Source of the DNA: Sphingomonas sp. Leaf208
Lineage (GTDB): Bacteria; Pseudomonadota; Alphaproteobacteria; Sphingomonadales; Sphingomonadaceae
Assembly: GCF_001421415.1 (NCBI RefSeq)
Contig: NZ_LMKH01000001.1
Span: 310,001 to 374,000 of the forward strand
Direction of reading: 5' to 3'
DNA: 64,000 bases
In this document: positions 9,810 through 19,214 of the stretch, in pieces
How the letters are laid out: each line of letters starts with the position of its first letter
How positions within the stretch are numbered: position 1 is the first letter of the stretch
The notes under the pieces: model-generated
Database searches by the model: none
The model's input: only the letters and a program-made list of their open reading frames with translations
Told to the model about the DNA's origin: nothing
Position numbers and translations under genes: made by a program

Positions 9810-11462
9810 TTAAGCCAAGCCCTGCCGCGACAACCGCGCATCGATCAGGTCGAGCTCGCGCCCGAGTTGCTCCGCCAGTTCCACCCCGATCTCCCGGCGC
9901 CTTGCAAGGTCGAAGATCGCGTTGCGCTCAGCCCGCACCGCCGCAAGCCGCATGTCCCGTTCGATCTTGACGTCGCCCTGCCGCGCGCGGTCCTCCGGCC
10001 GTGACGACAGGCTATCGATGCGTTCGCGGTACTGGTCCATCAATCGCGCCGCGACATCGGTGAAACGATCGGGATCGTCACGCCCCTCGGCCATCCGATG
10101 TTGAACACGGTCGAGTTCGGCGATCGCGGCGTTGGCAGCGACCAGCCGAGCCTGATCGCGCGCGGCACCGATGCCGGTTTCGGGCGGCAGACTGAGGCCC
10201 CGCAGCAGCAACGGCAGCGCGACGGCGGCAATGACCAGCGACGACAGGATGACGCCCGACGCAAGGAAGATGACGAGATCGCGCGCCGGGAAGGGCGTAC
10301 CGTCGGCTAGGCTCAACGGCAGCGTAAGCGCGCCTGCCAAGGTGATGGCACCACGCGCGCCGGCGCATGACATCGCCGCAATGATACGCCGCGGCGGGCT
10401 TTCGCCCGCGGTCGTATCGTTGCGACGCCGTGCGCGGAGAAGCGTGAACTGGAGTGAAACCCAGACCCAGCCGTAGCGAAGGATCGCCAACCCGGCGACG
10501 ACGGCAATGACATAGACGGCCAACCACCACGGGCTGACATGCCCGGTCGACGTAACCGTGTCGCGGGCGCGAACGAACACTTCGGGCAGTTGCTCGCCGA
10601 GCAGCACGAAGATTACGCCGTTCAGGGTGAACTGGAGCATGTCCCACACCGCGCGCCTGCGGATGCGCGTACCGGCGGCGACCGCCGTGGTCGCGTCCGT
10701 GAAGGTCATCGCGATACCCGCGGCGGCGGCAGCGAGAACGCCAGACGCGTGGATGTGTTCGGCCAATAGATAGGCGGCGAACGGGATCAGCAAGCTGACG
10801 AGGATGTTCGAGCCGGCCTCGTCGCCGAACCGTCGTGCGAAGGCGCTCTTGGTCGCGACGATACCGAGCGCGACGCCGACGCCGATCGCAACGCCCGCAA
10901 TCGCCATCCACGCGAAGGTCGCGGCGGCATCGGCGAACGAGAAAGTGCCGGTCAGTACGGCGGCGATCGCAAAGCGGACGCAGACCAGGCCGGACGCGTC
11001 GTTCAGCAATGCCTCGCCTTCGAGGATATGCATCATCCGCTTCGGGATCGGCGCGTTCTGGGCGACCGCGGAGACGGCGATAGGATCGGTCGGCGACACG
11101 ACCGCTGCGAGTGCGAACGCGACGCCGAGCGGCATCGCCGGGATCAGCCAGTGCACGAACAAGCCCATGCCCAGCACGGTGAGGAAGACGAGCCCCAGTG
11201 CGAGCCCCAACACTGCTCCGCGATCGCGAAAGAGTTCGTCCTTGGGAATGCGCCAGCCATCGAGGAATAGGAGCGGCGGCACGAGCAACAGGAAGAAGAG
11301 TTCGGGATCGAGTTCGACCCGGACATGCGCAACCATGCCGATGAGTGCGCCGAGCGCGATCTGCACCAGCGGACGCGGCAGCGCCGACGGCAGCATGCGC
11401 GACGCGATGCCGCTGACCACGACGGCAAGCAACAGAAACAGGCACAAGGTCACAATCTGCAA
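9810..11462 (-). CDS. CPA1 family Na+/H+ antiporter (NhaP type)
   Basis: This 550-residue inner-membrane cation/proton antiporter has about twelve hydrophobic segments over the first 410 residues. Motifs include ELFFLLLVPPLLFLDGW, the transport-site region VVSPTDPIAVSAVAQ and EGEALLNDASGLVCVRFA, whose Asn-Asp pair is the expected ion-binding site of this family. The last 130 residues are hydrophilic and helical, a cytoplasmic tail usual in this group. It should exchange sodium or potassium for protons in pH or salt balance. It appears monocistronic. Ion preference cannot be read from sequence. Confidence 0.92.
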   Translation of the reverse strand: MQIVTLCLFLLLAVVVSGIASRMLPSALPRPLVQIALGALIGMVAHVRVELDPELFFLLLVPPLLFLDGWRIPKDELFRDRGAVLGLALGLVFLTVLGMGLFVHWLIPAMPLGVAFALAAVVSPTDPIAVSAVAQNAPIPKRMMHILEGEALLNDASGLVCVRFAIAAVLTGTFSFADAAATFAWMAIAGVAIGVGVALGIVATKSAFARRFGDEAGSNILVSLLIPFAAYLLAEHIHASGVLAAAAAGIAMTFTDATTAVAAGTRIRRRAVWDMLQFTLNGVIFVLLGEQLPEVFVRARDTVTSTGHVSPWWLAVYVIAVVAGLAILRYGWVWVSLQFTLLRARRRNDTTAGESPPRRIIAAMSCAGARGAITLAGALTLPLSLADGTPFPARDLVIFLASGVILSSLVIAAVALPLLLRGLSLPPETGIGAARDQARLVAANAAIAELDRVQHRMAEGRDDPDRFTDVAARLMDQYRERIDSLSSRPEDRARQGDVKIERDMRLAAVRAERNAIFDLARRREIGVELAEQLGRELDLIDARLSRQGLA

Positions 11463-11593
11463 ACCGGACTCCCCAAGGTTTTGGACGCGCGGCAGGCACG
11501 CAGGCGCGCGATCAACAGGACCGGCAGGTATCCTCGATCAGATAGCAGAGAATCGGAAATTTCGGAAGCGTGCGCTACCTTTCCCCACAGCGT

Positions 11594-12125
11594 CTACGCC
11601 GTCCGCAGCACCACGCAGCCGCCGCGGACGTCAAGGTGGTAACCCGACACTTCCATCCCGCGATCGAACCGATGCCAGGTTCGGCCGCCGTCGCCGCTCA
11701 TGGCGTACGTCACGATGTGGCGATTGTTGGTCACGTGGATCTGCATCGAACGACCATGCGGGTTGGCGGGGCGGCCGCGTTGGGCGCCATATTGATGCGT
11801 GACGAAACGATCGCCGTCGAAGCCAGGACCGCAATAAAGCTTGTCGTCGTAGAACAGCAGGAGCCCAGCGGTCGTGCCGGGAGTCGCAGTCGAAGCGGTA
11901 TCGCGTATCCCCGGCGATCAGCTACAGCGGAGATGAGTTCACGGGCGCGGAGCCGTTAGCGGCGAGGGTCAGCGTGTTGCCGGAGATCGATGCGCGCTTT
12001 GCCTCGTTGGGACGCAGGCGAAAACTCCATTTCGTGCCGAGCGCGAGCTTATCGAAGTTGTCGGATTTGCTTGGCCGTGCGAAACTAAGGCGGATACGAT
12101 CGCCGCCCGAGAGGAAGAGCCACAT
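11594..12125 (-). pseudogene. Remnant of a GH43-type glycosidase C-terminal domain
   Basis: Reading the minus strand, the first piece (12125 to about 11900) gives DNFDKLALGTKWSFRLRPNE and SGNTLTLAANGS, an in-frame TAG at 11922-11924, then LIAGDTRYRFD. After a frame change near 11895-11900 it continues as TAGLLLFYDDKLYCGPGFDG, FVTHQYGAQRG, SMQIHVTNNRHIVTYAMSGD, MEVSGYHLDVRGG and a stop at 11594. This is the concanavalin-like C-terminal domain found on family 43 beta-xylosidases and arabinofuranosidases. The catalytic propeller that should precede it is absent; the DNA upstream is the leader of the sugar kinase. With a stop, a frameshift and no catalytic domain, it is a decayed fragment. Confidence 0.75.
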
Positions 12126-12304
12126 CCTCGCCGTCGATGGCAGCTGGCTCGCTCGGTGACGTTCGTCCCCGCACGGAAGCGGGGGCCAATCTCACGCTAA
12201 CGGGAAGGGGCTTCCGCTGGCGTATCCATCGTGGCACGCACGCTCCACCACGACCAAGCAAAGGCCTTCCTCCCTTTGCTGGGCGGATCAGACGAAAGGG
12301 TAAT

Positions 12305-13312
12305 ATGACGAAATTCCTGGCGTTCGGCGAGATCATGTTACGGCTTTCCCCGCCGGGTCGCGAGTTGCTGTTGCAGACGCCGAAGCTCGACGTTTGGGTC
12401 GCAGGCGCCGAGGCGAACGTCGTGACGCAGCTTGCACGGCTCGGCCATGACGTCGGGATGGCAACGATGGTCCCCGACAATGATCTCGGCCGCGCGGCGA
12501 TCACGACGTTGCGTGGTCACGGTGTCGACACGTCGACGATCACACTGGGCGGCGACCGGATGGGGCTGTATTTCGTGACGTCGGGCGCGGGCCTCCGCGC
12601 TACCGAAGTCATCTACGACCGGGCCTGGTCGTCGTTCGCGGAAGCGCCCGCCGACACCTGGGACTGGACTTCGCTGCTCGACGGCGTCGATCGCCTGCAT
12701 CTGTCCGGCATCACCCCGGCGCTCGGCCCGGTCCCGGCGGAAGCGGCGCTGGCCGCGGTTCGTGCCGCGACCGAACGCGGAATTGCGGTCTCGTTCGACG
12801 GCAATTGGCGGGGCAAGCTGTGGGAACGGTGGGACTCAAACCCGCGCGCGATCCTGACGCAACTCGTCGAGCATGCGGACCTGATGTTCGGCAATCACCG
12901 CGACATCGCCCTGCTGCTCGATCGCGACTTCTCCGGCGAGGCCGAGGATCGCCGACGCGAGGCGACGGAGGCGGCGTTCGCTGCGTTCCCTCGCCTGCAG
13001 ACGATCGCGTCGACTGCGCGTCATGTCGAACACGTCGATCTCCACCGCCTTTCCGCGCGGATCGATACGCGCGACGCTAGCGTTCAGACCGACGAGGTCG
13101 TGCTGGCCGGTATCGTCGATCGGATCGGCGGCGGCGACGCGTTCGCTGCGGGTATCCTGCATGGCTTGCGGTCGGGCAAGGACATCGCCGAAACCGCGCG
13201 CATCGGCTTGGCGCTTGCTGCGCTGAAACACTCGTTACCTGGCGATGCGAGCCTGTTCCGCCAAGCGGATATCGACGCATACCTGGCCGGCGGACTCGAT
13301 GTCCGGCGATGA
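12305..13312 (+). CDS. kdgK: PfkB-family sugar kinase, probably 2-keto-3-deoxygluconate kinase
   Basis: This 335-residue protein starts MTKFLAFGEIMLRLSPPGRE, with AAAGGG just before the ATG. Features are the N-terminal sugar-binding segment WVAGAEANVVTQLARLGHD, YFVTSGAGLRATEVIYDR, and the C-terminal nucleotide and catalytic signature DRIGGGDAFAAGILHGLRSG, whose Asp is the catalytic base of the family. The pattern resembles KDG kinases, which phosphorylate 2-keto-3-deoxygluconate from uronate or pectin breakdown. It lies intact between a GH43 remnant and a TonB-receptor remnant, suggesting a former polysaccharide-use locus. Fructokinase or another PfkB member is possible. Confidence 0.8.
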   Translation: MTKFLAFGEIMLRLSPPGRELLLQTPKLDVWVAGAEANVVTQLARLGHDVGMATMVPDNDLGRAAITTLRGHGVDTSTITLGGDRMGLYFVTSGAGLRATEVIYDRAWSSFAEAPADTWDWTSLLDGVDRLHLSGITPALGPVPAEAALAAVRAATERGIAVSFDGNWRGKLWERWDSNPRAILTQLVEHADLMFGNHRDIALLLDRDFSGEAEDRRREATEAAFAAFPRLQTIASTARHVEHVDLHRLSARIDTRDASVQTDEVVLAGIVDRIGGGDAFAAGILHGLRSGKDIAETARIGLALAALKHSLPGDASLFRQADIDAYLAGGLDVRR

Positions 13313-13375
13313 TGACTGGACGCTTGGGGCGGCGATAGGCGCTAATTCGTCCAATGGCGCCGGGGCGAATGCGTC

Positions 13376-13582
13376 GTGCTCGGTGCGTTGCCGAACGCGA
13401 CGCGCACGGCATTGCTCTACGGCCTGTCGAAGCGCGCGTATAACGGCACGCTCTATTACGAAGACAAGACGTTCAGCGCGCGCGGATCCGTCAGCTATCG
13501 CAGTCCGTACATCGACGGCAGTTCGGCGACGGGCAACCTGTTCGAGGGGTATGATTCGACCCGGAACGTCGGTGTAGTCTGA
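13376..13582 (+). pseudogene. C-terminal remnant of a TonB-dependent receptor
   Basis: About 68 codons read NATRTALLYGLSKRAYNGTL, YYEDKTFSARGSVSYRSPYI and GNLFEGYDSTRNVG before a stop. Such barrel strands occur near the end of sphingomonad carbohydrate-type TonB receptors (YEDKTFSARxSxxYRS, then NxFEGYxST). The plug and most of the barrel are missing upstream, where the sugar kinase ends only 63 bases before, and the true C-terminal strands are missing downstream. It is therefore an internal fragment left by deletion. Confidence 0.7.
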
Positions 13583-13630
13583 ATCCGCAAGCGACCCGGT
13601 GGCGCACTCCTGGCGAGAGTGCGCCACCGA

Positions 13631-14920
13631 TCAGATCTCGTCGGGGCTGAAACCGAGCGCTGTGGTCAAGGCCGAACGGGCACGGAGACACTGCTCCCAA
13701 AGATGTGGATTACCCAGATCATCGGGCGCAATCGCTTCGGGCCATTCGCGCGCAATGACCGCTTCGATCCGGTCGCAGGCCGCATCATCGAGCAGGAAGC
13801 GGCGATCGATCGCCGCAAACGCTTCCGCATCGACCTGAACGCGAAGCCGGAGACACGCAGGACCGCCGCCGTTGCGCATCGATTCGCGGACGTCAACGAT
13901 CTCCAGTCGGGTGATCGGCCCCCCGGCTGCGATCAATTCCGACAGCCAAGTCCAGACATCGGCATGCTCACGTGCTTCGGCAGGCAGGACAAGGGTCATT
14001 CCCCCATCCGGCATCGTGACCAGTTGGGAATTGAACAGATACGTCCGGATCGCCGTGTCGAGGCTCACGCGATCTGCCGGAACCTCGACGATCACCGCGT
14101 CGGGGACGAGCGCCGCCACCGCATCGTACAGCGCGCGAGGATCGGCGAACGCCTGCTCATGCGCGAACAGGACGTGACCGTTGGCCACTGCGACCACGTC
14201 ATTGTGGAAAGCACCCGCCGCGATCGCCGCCTCGCTTTGCCGAACCATCAGCGTATGGCGGGGATCAAGGCCGTGGCGGCGTGCGACCGCCTCGTTCGCG
14301 CTGCGGTGCTGACGCGAGGGGAAGCCACCAGCCTGACCCTCGCCATAGACGAACATCTCTACCGCAGCGCCGCCTGCGGGCGAGACCAGCCGCATGAAGT
14401 TGGCTGCACCTTCATCCCCGAATGCGGCGGGCAGGGGGGGATGCACCCGGAAATACCGTGCGTCTGAAAACGCGAGGCGGAGTTGTCGTTCGGTCTGCAC
14501 TGCCTCGGTCGCGCGGTGCGGCATCGTCGACAGGTTCGCGACCGAGATATGGCATAGGCCGTCATCCGTGTCGGTCGCCGGGGACACCGTGCCCGCATTC
14601 GCCGTCCACATCGACGACGCCGACATCGCGTTGGCGACGAGCGCTCTGTCGGCAGCCCACGCGGACCCCAGGACTTCCGCATCGGAACCCGCGAACCCTA
14701 GCGTCCTCAACCAATCGACTTGCGGCCTGACGTGCGGCAGAAAGACGCCTTGCTTCAGGCCTATCGCCATCAGGCGACGCATCTTGCCCATGCCCTGAAG
14801 CGCGGCAAGACGGGGGGCGGATACCGCGCCGGCGTTGGCGGACGACGCGCGGTTGCCGATCGAGAGCCCCGCGTAATTATGCGTCGGACCGACGATTCCA
14901 TCGAAATTGACCTCGATCAC
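13631..14920 (-). CDS. astB: N-succinylarginine dihydrolase
   Basis: This enzyme of about 429 residues converts N2-succinylarginine to succinylornithine with release of CO2 and ammonia, step two of the AST arginine-degradation pathway. The start region IEVNFDGIVGPTHNYAGLS is diagnostic of AstB. The amidinotransferase-type catalytic residues fall in AGAFHNDVVAVANGHVLF (His) and NGGGPACLRLRV (Cys). I place the start at the GTG at 14920, because GAGGAG lies seven bases upstream; an ATG thirteen codons further up is also in frame. No astA, astC, astD or astE is nearby, so the pathway genes are scattered or incomplete. Confidence 0.93.
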   Translation of the reverse strand: MIEVNFDGIVGPTHNYAGLSIGNRASSANAGAVSAPRLAALQGMGKMRRLMAIGLKQGVFLPHVRPQVDWLRTLGFAGSDAEVLGSAWAADRALVANAMSASSMWTANAGTVSPATDTDDGLCHISVANLSTMPHRATEAVQTERQLRLAFSDARYFRVHPPLPAAFGDEGAANFMRLVSPAGGAAVEMFVYGEGQAGGFPSRQHRSANEAVARRHGLDPRHTLMVRQSEAAIAAGAFHNDVVAVANGHVLFAHEQAFADPRALYDAVAALVPDAVIVEVPADRVSLDTAIRTYLFNSQLVTMPDGGMTLVLPAEAREHADVWTWLSELIAAGGPITRLEIVDVRESMRNGGGPACLRLRVQVDAEAFAAIDRRFLLDDAACDRIEAVIAREWPEAIAPDDLGNPHLWEQCLRARSALTTALGFSPDEI

Positions 14921-15177
14921 GGCATCACTCCTCGTCCCGTCGGTCTCGGTGTTTGCCACCGCCGTCCCGCGAATGGCAGGCCGATAGCCGGAATTGCCGA
15001 CAGGGTAAAAGGTGCCGTGCCCGATGGAGGATAGCTATCAGGCAGCGCCAACGGTCTCGAGCGACGGGGCGGGTTAGCGCGATAGGCTTCCGCTCTGCGC
15101 CATCAAGCGCCTGTGCGTGGCAACCGTGCGACGGTGCGAGGTTCCGATCCGCTGGTGTCTGTGGCACATCCTTCGGC

Positions 15178-16224
15178 ATGGGTGGGGTAACACGAGCAGC
15201 AACTTGGCTGCGCAACGGCGCTTTCGGCGCGATCGCAATGCTGTCCGTCGGCGGACCGGCGGTCGCGCAGGACGACGCAGGGTTTCAGTCGTATATGCGC
15301 GAACTGCGTCAGCAGGCGCTGGCCGATGGTGTCAGCGCGCGTACGGCGGATGCGGTCTTTCCGACGCTGACGCTCAACCCCCGCGTGATCGAACTCGACC
15401 GGGCACAGCCGGGCGCAACGAACTCCAGCGCGATACCCGCCTTCGCGCCGTATCGAACGCAGCATGTCGACGCGGCACGGATCGCTCGCGGTCGCCAGAC
15501 CTATCAGGCGCAACGCTATCGGCTCCAGCGGATCGAGCAGCAGACCGGTGTTCCCGAATCGGTCATGGTCGCGATCTGGGGCCATGAGACGAACTACGGC
15601 AGCTACACGGGCGACTTCGACCTCCTGCGGTCGCTCGCGAGCCTTGCTTATGAAGGCCGGCGGAGGTCGCTGTTCGCGGGCGAGTTCATCGCCGGGTTGA
15701 AGATGCTCGATCGCGGCGTGACGCGGTCGCAATTGAAGGGAAGCTGGGCAGGGGCCATGGGCAACCCGCAGTTCCTGCCGTCCATCTACCTGCGGATCGC
15801 GCGAGACGGCGATGGCGATGGCCGCGCGGATATCTGGAACAGCCCCGCCGATACGCTCGCGTCGATCGGCAACTATTTCGTCGACGCCGGCTGGCGCGCT
15901 GGTCAGCCCTGGGGGGTCGCGGTCAACGTGCCCGCCGGGTTCGATCGATCGCAGGTCCGCAACCGCCTCGTCTCGCCGCGCTGCCCGCGCGTGTTCGAAC
16001 GACATAGCGGCTGGCGAACGATTGCCGAGTGGCGCGCGTTGGGGGTCAGCCCGCAAAGCGGTAGAGCGCTGGACGGTTCGGTGATGGCCACGTTGCTCGA
16101 ACCGGATGGCCCCGGCGCGACGGCCTATCTGCTGACCAGCAACTACCGCGTGATCCTCGATTACAATTGTTCGAATTTCTATGCGCTGTCGGTCGGGTTG
16201 TTGGCCGATGCGGTCGAGCGCTAG
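15178..16224 (+). CDS. Lytic murein transglycosylase, MltB-like (GH103)
   Basis: This 348-residue exported enzyme carries a signal peptide ([22 protein letters not shown]). It cleaves the MurNAc-GlcNAc bond of peptidoglycan to a 1,6-anhydro product. The catalytic Glu is residue 137 in [17 protein letters not shown]. Further MltB marks are [34 protein letters not shown] and [20 protein letters not shown]. There is no lipobox, so it is probably soluble in the periplasm. Its stop lies inside the start of the next gene (17-base overlap), so it is translationally linked to the RlpA gene. The frame is open upstream, but the signal peptide fixes this ATG. Confidence 0.92.
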   Translation: MGGVTRAATWLRNGAFGAIAMLSVGGPAVAQDDAGFQSYMRELRQQALADGVSARTADAVFPTLTLNPRVIELDRAQPGATNSSAIPAFAPYRTQHVDAARIARGRQTYQAQRYRLQRIEQQTGVPESVMVAIWGHETNYGSYTGDFDLLRSLASLAYEGRRRSLFAGEFIAGLKMLDRGVTRSQLKGSWAGAMGNPQFLPSIYLRIARDGDGDGRADIWNSPADTLASIGNYFVDAGWRAGQPWGVAVNVPAGFDRSQVRNRLVSPRCPRVFERHSGWRTIAEWRALGVSPQSGRALDGSVMATLLEPDGPGATAYLLTSNYRVILDYNCSNFYALSVGLLADAVER

Positions 16225-16939
16225 GGCCCTGAGCCTGGCGTTCGCGCTCGCGGCCTGTGGTCACGCGCGCGAAAGCGGTGGCGCGATACTGTCGGCTGGC
16301 GGCGGACTGTACGGCAGCTATCAGGATACCGGCACGGCAAGCTGGTACGGCGACGAATTGTCGGGCAACCGCACGGCATCGGGCGAGGCGTTCGATCCGG
16401 ATGCGATGACCGCGGCGCATCGCACACTGCCGCTTGGGTCTTTCGTCGAAGTCACCTCGATCGAGACCGGCCGGTCGATTCTGGTCCGCATCAACGATCG
16501 CGGCCCCGGTCGTCGTGACCGGATGATCGACTTGTCCCGCGCCGCAGCGCACATGCTCGGCACCGACCGCCATCAGGTGGCAACCGTCCGCATCCGCGCG
16601 ATCGTGCCGTCGATGCGGGACGCTTCACTGCTGAGGGCGGGTAAGGCGGTCGCTCTGCAACCCGCCACCTATACCCGCGCGATGAGCATCGACACCTTGC
16701 CGTCTCGTGCACCGGTGACGCTGATACCCGGCCGTCGGTATCTGTTGCAGGTCGCGACCTTCTCGAACGAAGCGCGCGCGACCGCCTTGGCCAAGCGCCT
16801 CGATGCCGACGTGGTCGAAGGCGGTGGTCTGTACCGCGTCCGCATCGGCCCGTTCAAAGATGCTATCAGCCTGCAACGCGCGCGTGACGCGGTCGCCGAG
16901 CGCGGCTATGGCGATGCCCAGGTCCTGCCCACGGATTGA
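16208..16939 (+). CDS. rlpA: RlpA-like lipoprotein with SPOR domain
   Basis: This protein of about 243 residues starts [20 protein letters not shown], a signal peptide with a lipobox (AAC), so it is predicted to be lipid-anchored. The double-psi beta-barrel domain has [33 protein letters not shown] and [20 protein letters not shown]. The C-terminal SPOR domain ([20 protein letters not shown] to the end) binds denuded septal glycan. In enzymes of this family the barrel can cleave such glycan. It sits between the mltB-like gene and a penicillin-binding protein, forming a cell-wall cluster. Confidence 0.9.
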   Translation: MRSSARALSLAFALAACGHARESGGAILSAGGGLYGSYQDTGTASWYGDELSGNRTASGEAFDPDAMTAAHRTLPLGSFVEVTSIETGRSILVRINDRGPGRRDRMIDLSRAAAHMLGTDRHQVATVRIRAIVPSMRDASLLRAGKAVALQPATYTRAMSIDTLPSRAPVTLIPGRRYLLQVATFSNEARATALAKRLDADVVEGGGLYRVRIGPFKDAISLQRARDAVAERGYGDAQVLPTD

Positions 16940-16965
16940 GTTCCCTTTTGCTCACGGAATACCCC

Positions 16966-18129
16966 ATGAAGAAGCTGATCGTCGCACCGCTTGCCGCCCT
17001 CGCGCTGGCGCATCCGTCCATCGCCGCTGCGCCGCAGTTCCAGACCGCGGCGCCGATCGCGTACATGGAAGACCTGTCCTCCGGCGCGGTGTTGTTCTCG
17101 CGTGATGCCGACCGCCGCATGCCGCCGGCGTCGCTCGCCAAGATGATGACGGTCTATGTCGCGTTCGACATGGTCAAGAAGGGCGAGCTGAAGCTTGACC
17201 AGATGATGACCGTGCGCCCCGAGACCTGGGCGAAATGGCATGGCCCGACCGCGGGTTCGACGATGTTCCTGTCGTCCGGTGAGAACGTCAGCGTGGCCAA
17301 CCTGCTTTACGGTATCGTCACGCTATCGGGTAACGACGCGTGCATCGTGCTTGCCGAAGGGATCTCCGGTTCCGAACAGGCATTCACCGAGCGTATGAAC
17401 CGCAAGGCAGCCGAACTCGGCCTCAAGGACAGCCATTTCGGCACCGCGAACGGTTGGCCCGACAACGGCGTCACCTACGTCACCGCGCATGACCTTGCCG
17501 AGCTCGCTGCCGCGACGATCAACAACTATCCAGACCTCTACAAGCAGTTCTACTCGAAGCGCGACTTCACCTGGGGCAAGACGATGGGCGGCAGCGCCAT
17601 CACTCAGGCAAACCGCGATCCGATCCTTGGTCGCGTCGCCGGTGCCGATGGCCTGAAGACCGGGCATACCGAGGAAGCGGGCTACGGCTTCACCGGCTCG
17701 GCCGTGCAAAACGGGCGCCGCCTGGTCATGGTCGTTGCCGGCCTGACAAGCGCGGGGCAGCGCGCAGAAGAATCAGTGCGATTCATGGAGTGGGGCTTTC
17801 GCGCATGGCAGTCGAAGCCGATCGTCGCCAAGGGCAAGAAGGTCGAGACCGCAGCGGTCCAGCTCGGCGATGCCTCGTCGGTCGGTCTCGTTGCGCCCAA
17901 GGCACTGACCGTGACTCTGCCCGCCGGTACCTCGCCGAACCTCACCGCCAAGGTCGTGTACGAGGGCCCGATCAAGGCGCCAATCAAGGCCGGCCAGCAC
18001 ATTGCAGATCTCGTCGTAACGACGTCGGACGGCCTGCAGCAGCGCATGCCGCTCGTCGCAGACAAGGATGTCGCCGTTGCCGGCTTCTTCGGACGTGCCT
18101 GGGCTGGCCTGACCGGGTTCTTCGGATGA
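16966..18129 (+). CDS. D-alanyl-D-alanine carboxypeptidase (DacA/DacC-type PBP)
   Basis: This 387-residue protein has a signal peptide (LIVAPLAALALAHPSIAAAP) and all three penicillin-binding motifs: S56-L-A-K59 in PASLAKMMTVY, S121-G-N123 in VTLSGNDACIV and K231-T-G in DGLKTGHTEEAGYG. The C-terminal 90 residues form the beta-rich PBP5-type domain, ending in FFGRAWAGLTGFFG, an amphipathic helix likely to lie on the membrane. It trims the terminal D-Ala from peptidoglycan stem peptides. It starts 26 bases after rlpA. The dTMP kinase gene I would expect next in alphaproteobacterial order is missing. Confidence 0.93.
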   Translation: MKKLIVAPLAALALAHPSIAAAPQFQTAAPIAYMEDLSSGAVLFSRDADRRMPPASLAKMMTVYVAFDMVKKGELKLDQMMTVRPETWAKWHGPTAGSTMFLSSGENVSVANLLYGIVTLSGNDACIVLAEGISGSEQAFTERMNRKAAELGLKDSHFGTANGWPDNGVTYVTAHDLAELAAATINNYPDLYKQFYSKRDFTWGKTMGGSAITQANRDPILGRVAGADGLKTGHTEEAGYGFTGSAVQNGRRLVMVVAGLTSAGQRAEESVRFMEWGFRAWQSKPIVAKGKKVETAAVQLGDASSVGLVAPKALTVTLPAGTSPNLTAKVVYEGPIKAPIKAGQHIADLVVTTSDGLQQRMPLVADKDVAVAGFFGRAWAGLTGFFG

Positions 18130-18157
18130 CGATGCATGTCCCGGACGCGCGACGGGC

Positions 18158-19135
18158 ATGACTGAGATATTCGGCAACGCCGCCGCGCAGTCCGCTTTCC
18201 TTTCGGCGATGCGCGGCGGCGCGTTGCATCACGCCTGGCTGCTGACCGGACCGCAAGGCGTCGGCAAGGCAAGTTTCGCGCGGCTGGCGGCGATGCGGAT
18301 GCTTGCTGACGGCGCCAATCCTGATGCCACTCCGGCTGGGTTCGACGTGCCGCAGGGCGACCGCACGCGGTCATTGATCGAGGCGGGGTCTCACCCGGAC
18401 TACCGTGTGCTCGCGCGTCTTCCGAAGGATCCGGAGAAACCCGACCAGGACTTGGCGCGAAGCATCACCATCGCACAGGTCCGCACGCTCCAGCCGCTGT
18501 TCGCGACGACGCCGTCAATGAGTGCGCGCCGCGTGGTGGTGATCGATGCGATCGACGATCTCGAACGCGGCGGTGCCAATGCGTTGCTCAAGAACCTCGA
18601 GGAGCCGCCCGCCGGAACGATCTTCCTGCTTGTCAGCCACGCACCCGGGCGACTGCTGCCGACGATCCGGTCGCGGTGCCGATTGCTACGGTTCGAAGCA
18701 CTGGGTCAAGACGAGGTGACGAAGGCGATCCGCGCACTCCGCCCCGAAGCGGATGACGAAGAGGTCGCCGCACTTGTCCGTGCCAGCGACGGGGCACCGG
18801 GCAGGGCGCTACGCTATGCCGGCCTGGACATCGCCGGCATCGACAGCGCGCTTGCCGAGATCGCGCGCGACGGTGACCGTGATAATGGCCGGCGCCTGAA
18901 ATTGGCGAAAGCGCTGGGGAGCAAGGCGTCGCAACCGCGATACGAGGCGTTCCTGGACCGCGCGCAAGCCTTTGTCGCCGACCAGGCACGCACGCGATCC
19001 GGACCCGCTTTGCGTACCGCGCTCGATGCCCATGCGGCTGCGCGCGATCTCGCCGGCGCGGCGGTTGGACTGTCGCTGGACGCGCAGGCGACCGTTTTCG
19101 AAATGGCCGGGATCGTCGCGTCGCTGCGCCAGTAA
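18158..19135 (+). CDS. holB: DNA polymerase III subunit delta'
   Basis: This 325-residue AAA+ clamp-loader subunit has the P-loop-like segment LLTGPQGVGKASFARLAA, RRVVVIDAIDDLERGGANAL, LKNLEEPPAGTIFLLVSH and the sensor-1/SRC region LLPTIRSRCRLLRF. Delta' acts with DnaX and HolA to load the sliding clamp. It begins 28 bases after the carboxypeptidase stop and precedes metG, the usual alphaproteobacterial order apart from the missing tmk. It is full length for the family. Confidence 0.93.
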   Translation: MTEIFGNAAAQSAFLSAMRGGALHHAWLLTGPQGVGKASFARLAAMRMLADGANPDATPAGFDVPQGDRTRSLIEAGSHPDYRVLARLPKDPEKPDQDLARSITIAQVRTLQPLFATTPSMSARRVVVIDAIDDLERGGANALLKNLEEPPAGTIFLLVSHAPGRLLPTIRSRCRLLRFEALGQDEVTKAIRALRPEADDEEVAALVRASDGAPGRALRYAGLDIAGIDSALAEIARDGDRDNGRRLKLAKALGSKASQPRYEAFLDRAQAFVADQARTRSGPALRTALDAHAAARDLAGAAVGLSLDAQATVFEMAGIVASLRQ

Positions 19136-19214
19136 GCGGCGGAATCGCACAAGCGTCCCGGCGGGGTCATAGCGCGGGCTTCACCTGATCGGACCGATGC
19201 TCTAGGAGCGCGGC

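Noticed and set aside
9573..9813. Small frames on both strands in the hairpin region
   Set aside because: Neither has a good ribosome site or family features, and the inverted repeats explain the sequence better.
14921..15177. Possible riboswitch or tRNA in the gap between astB and the transglycosylase
   Set aside because: I could not assemble a cobalamin, SAM or tRNA consensus; divergent promoters explain the spacing.
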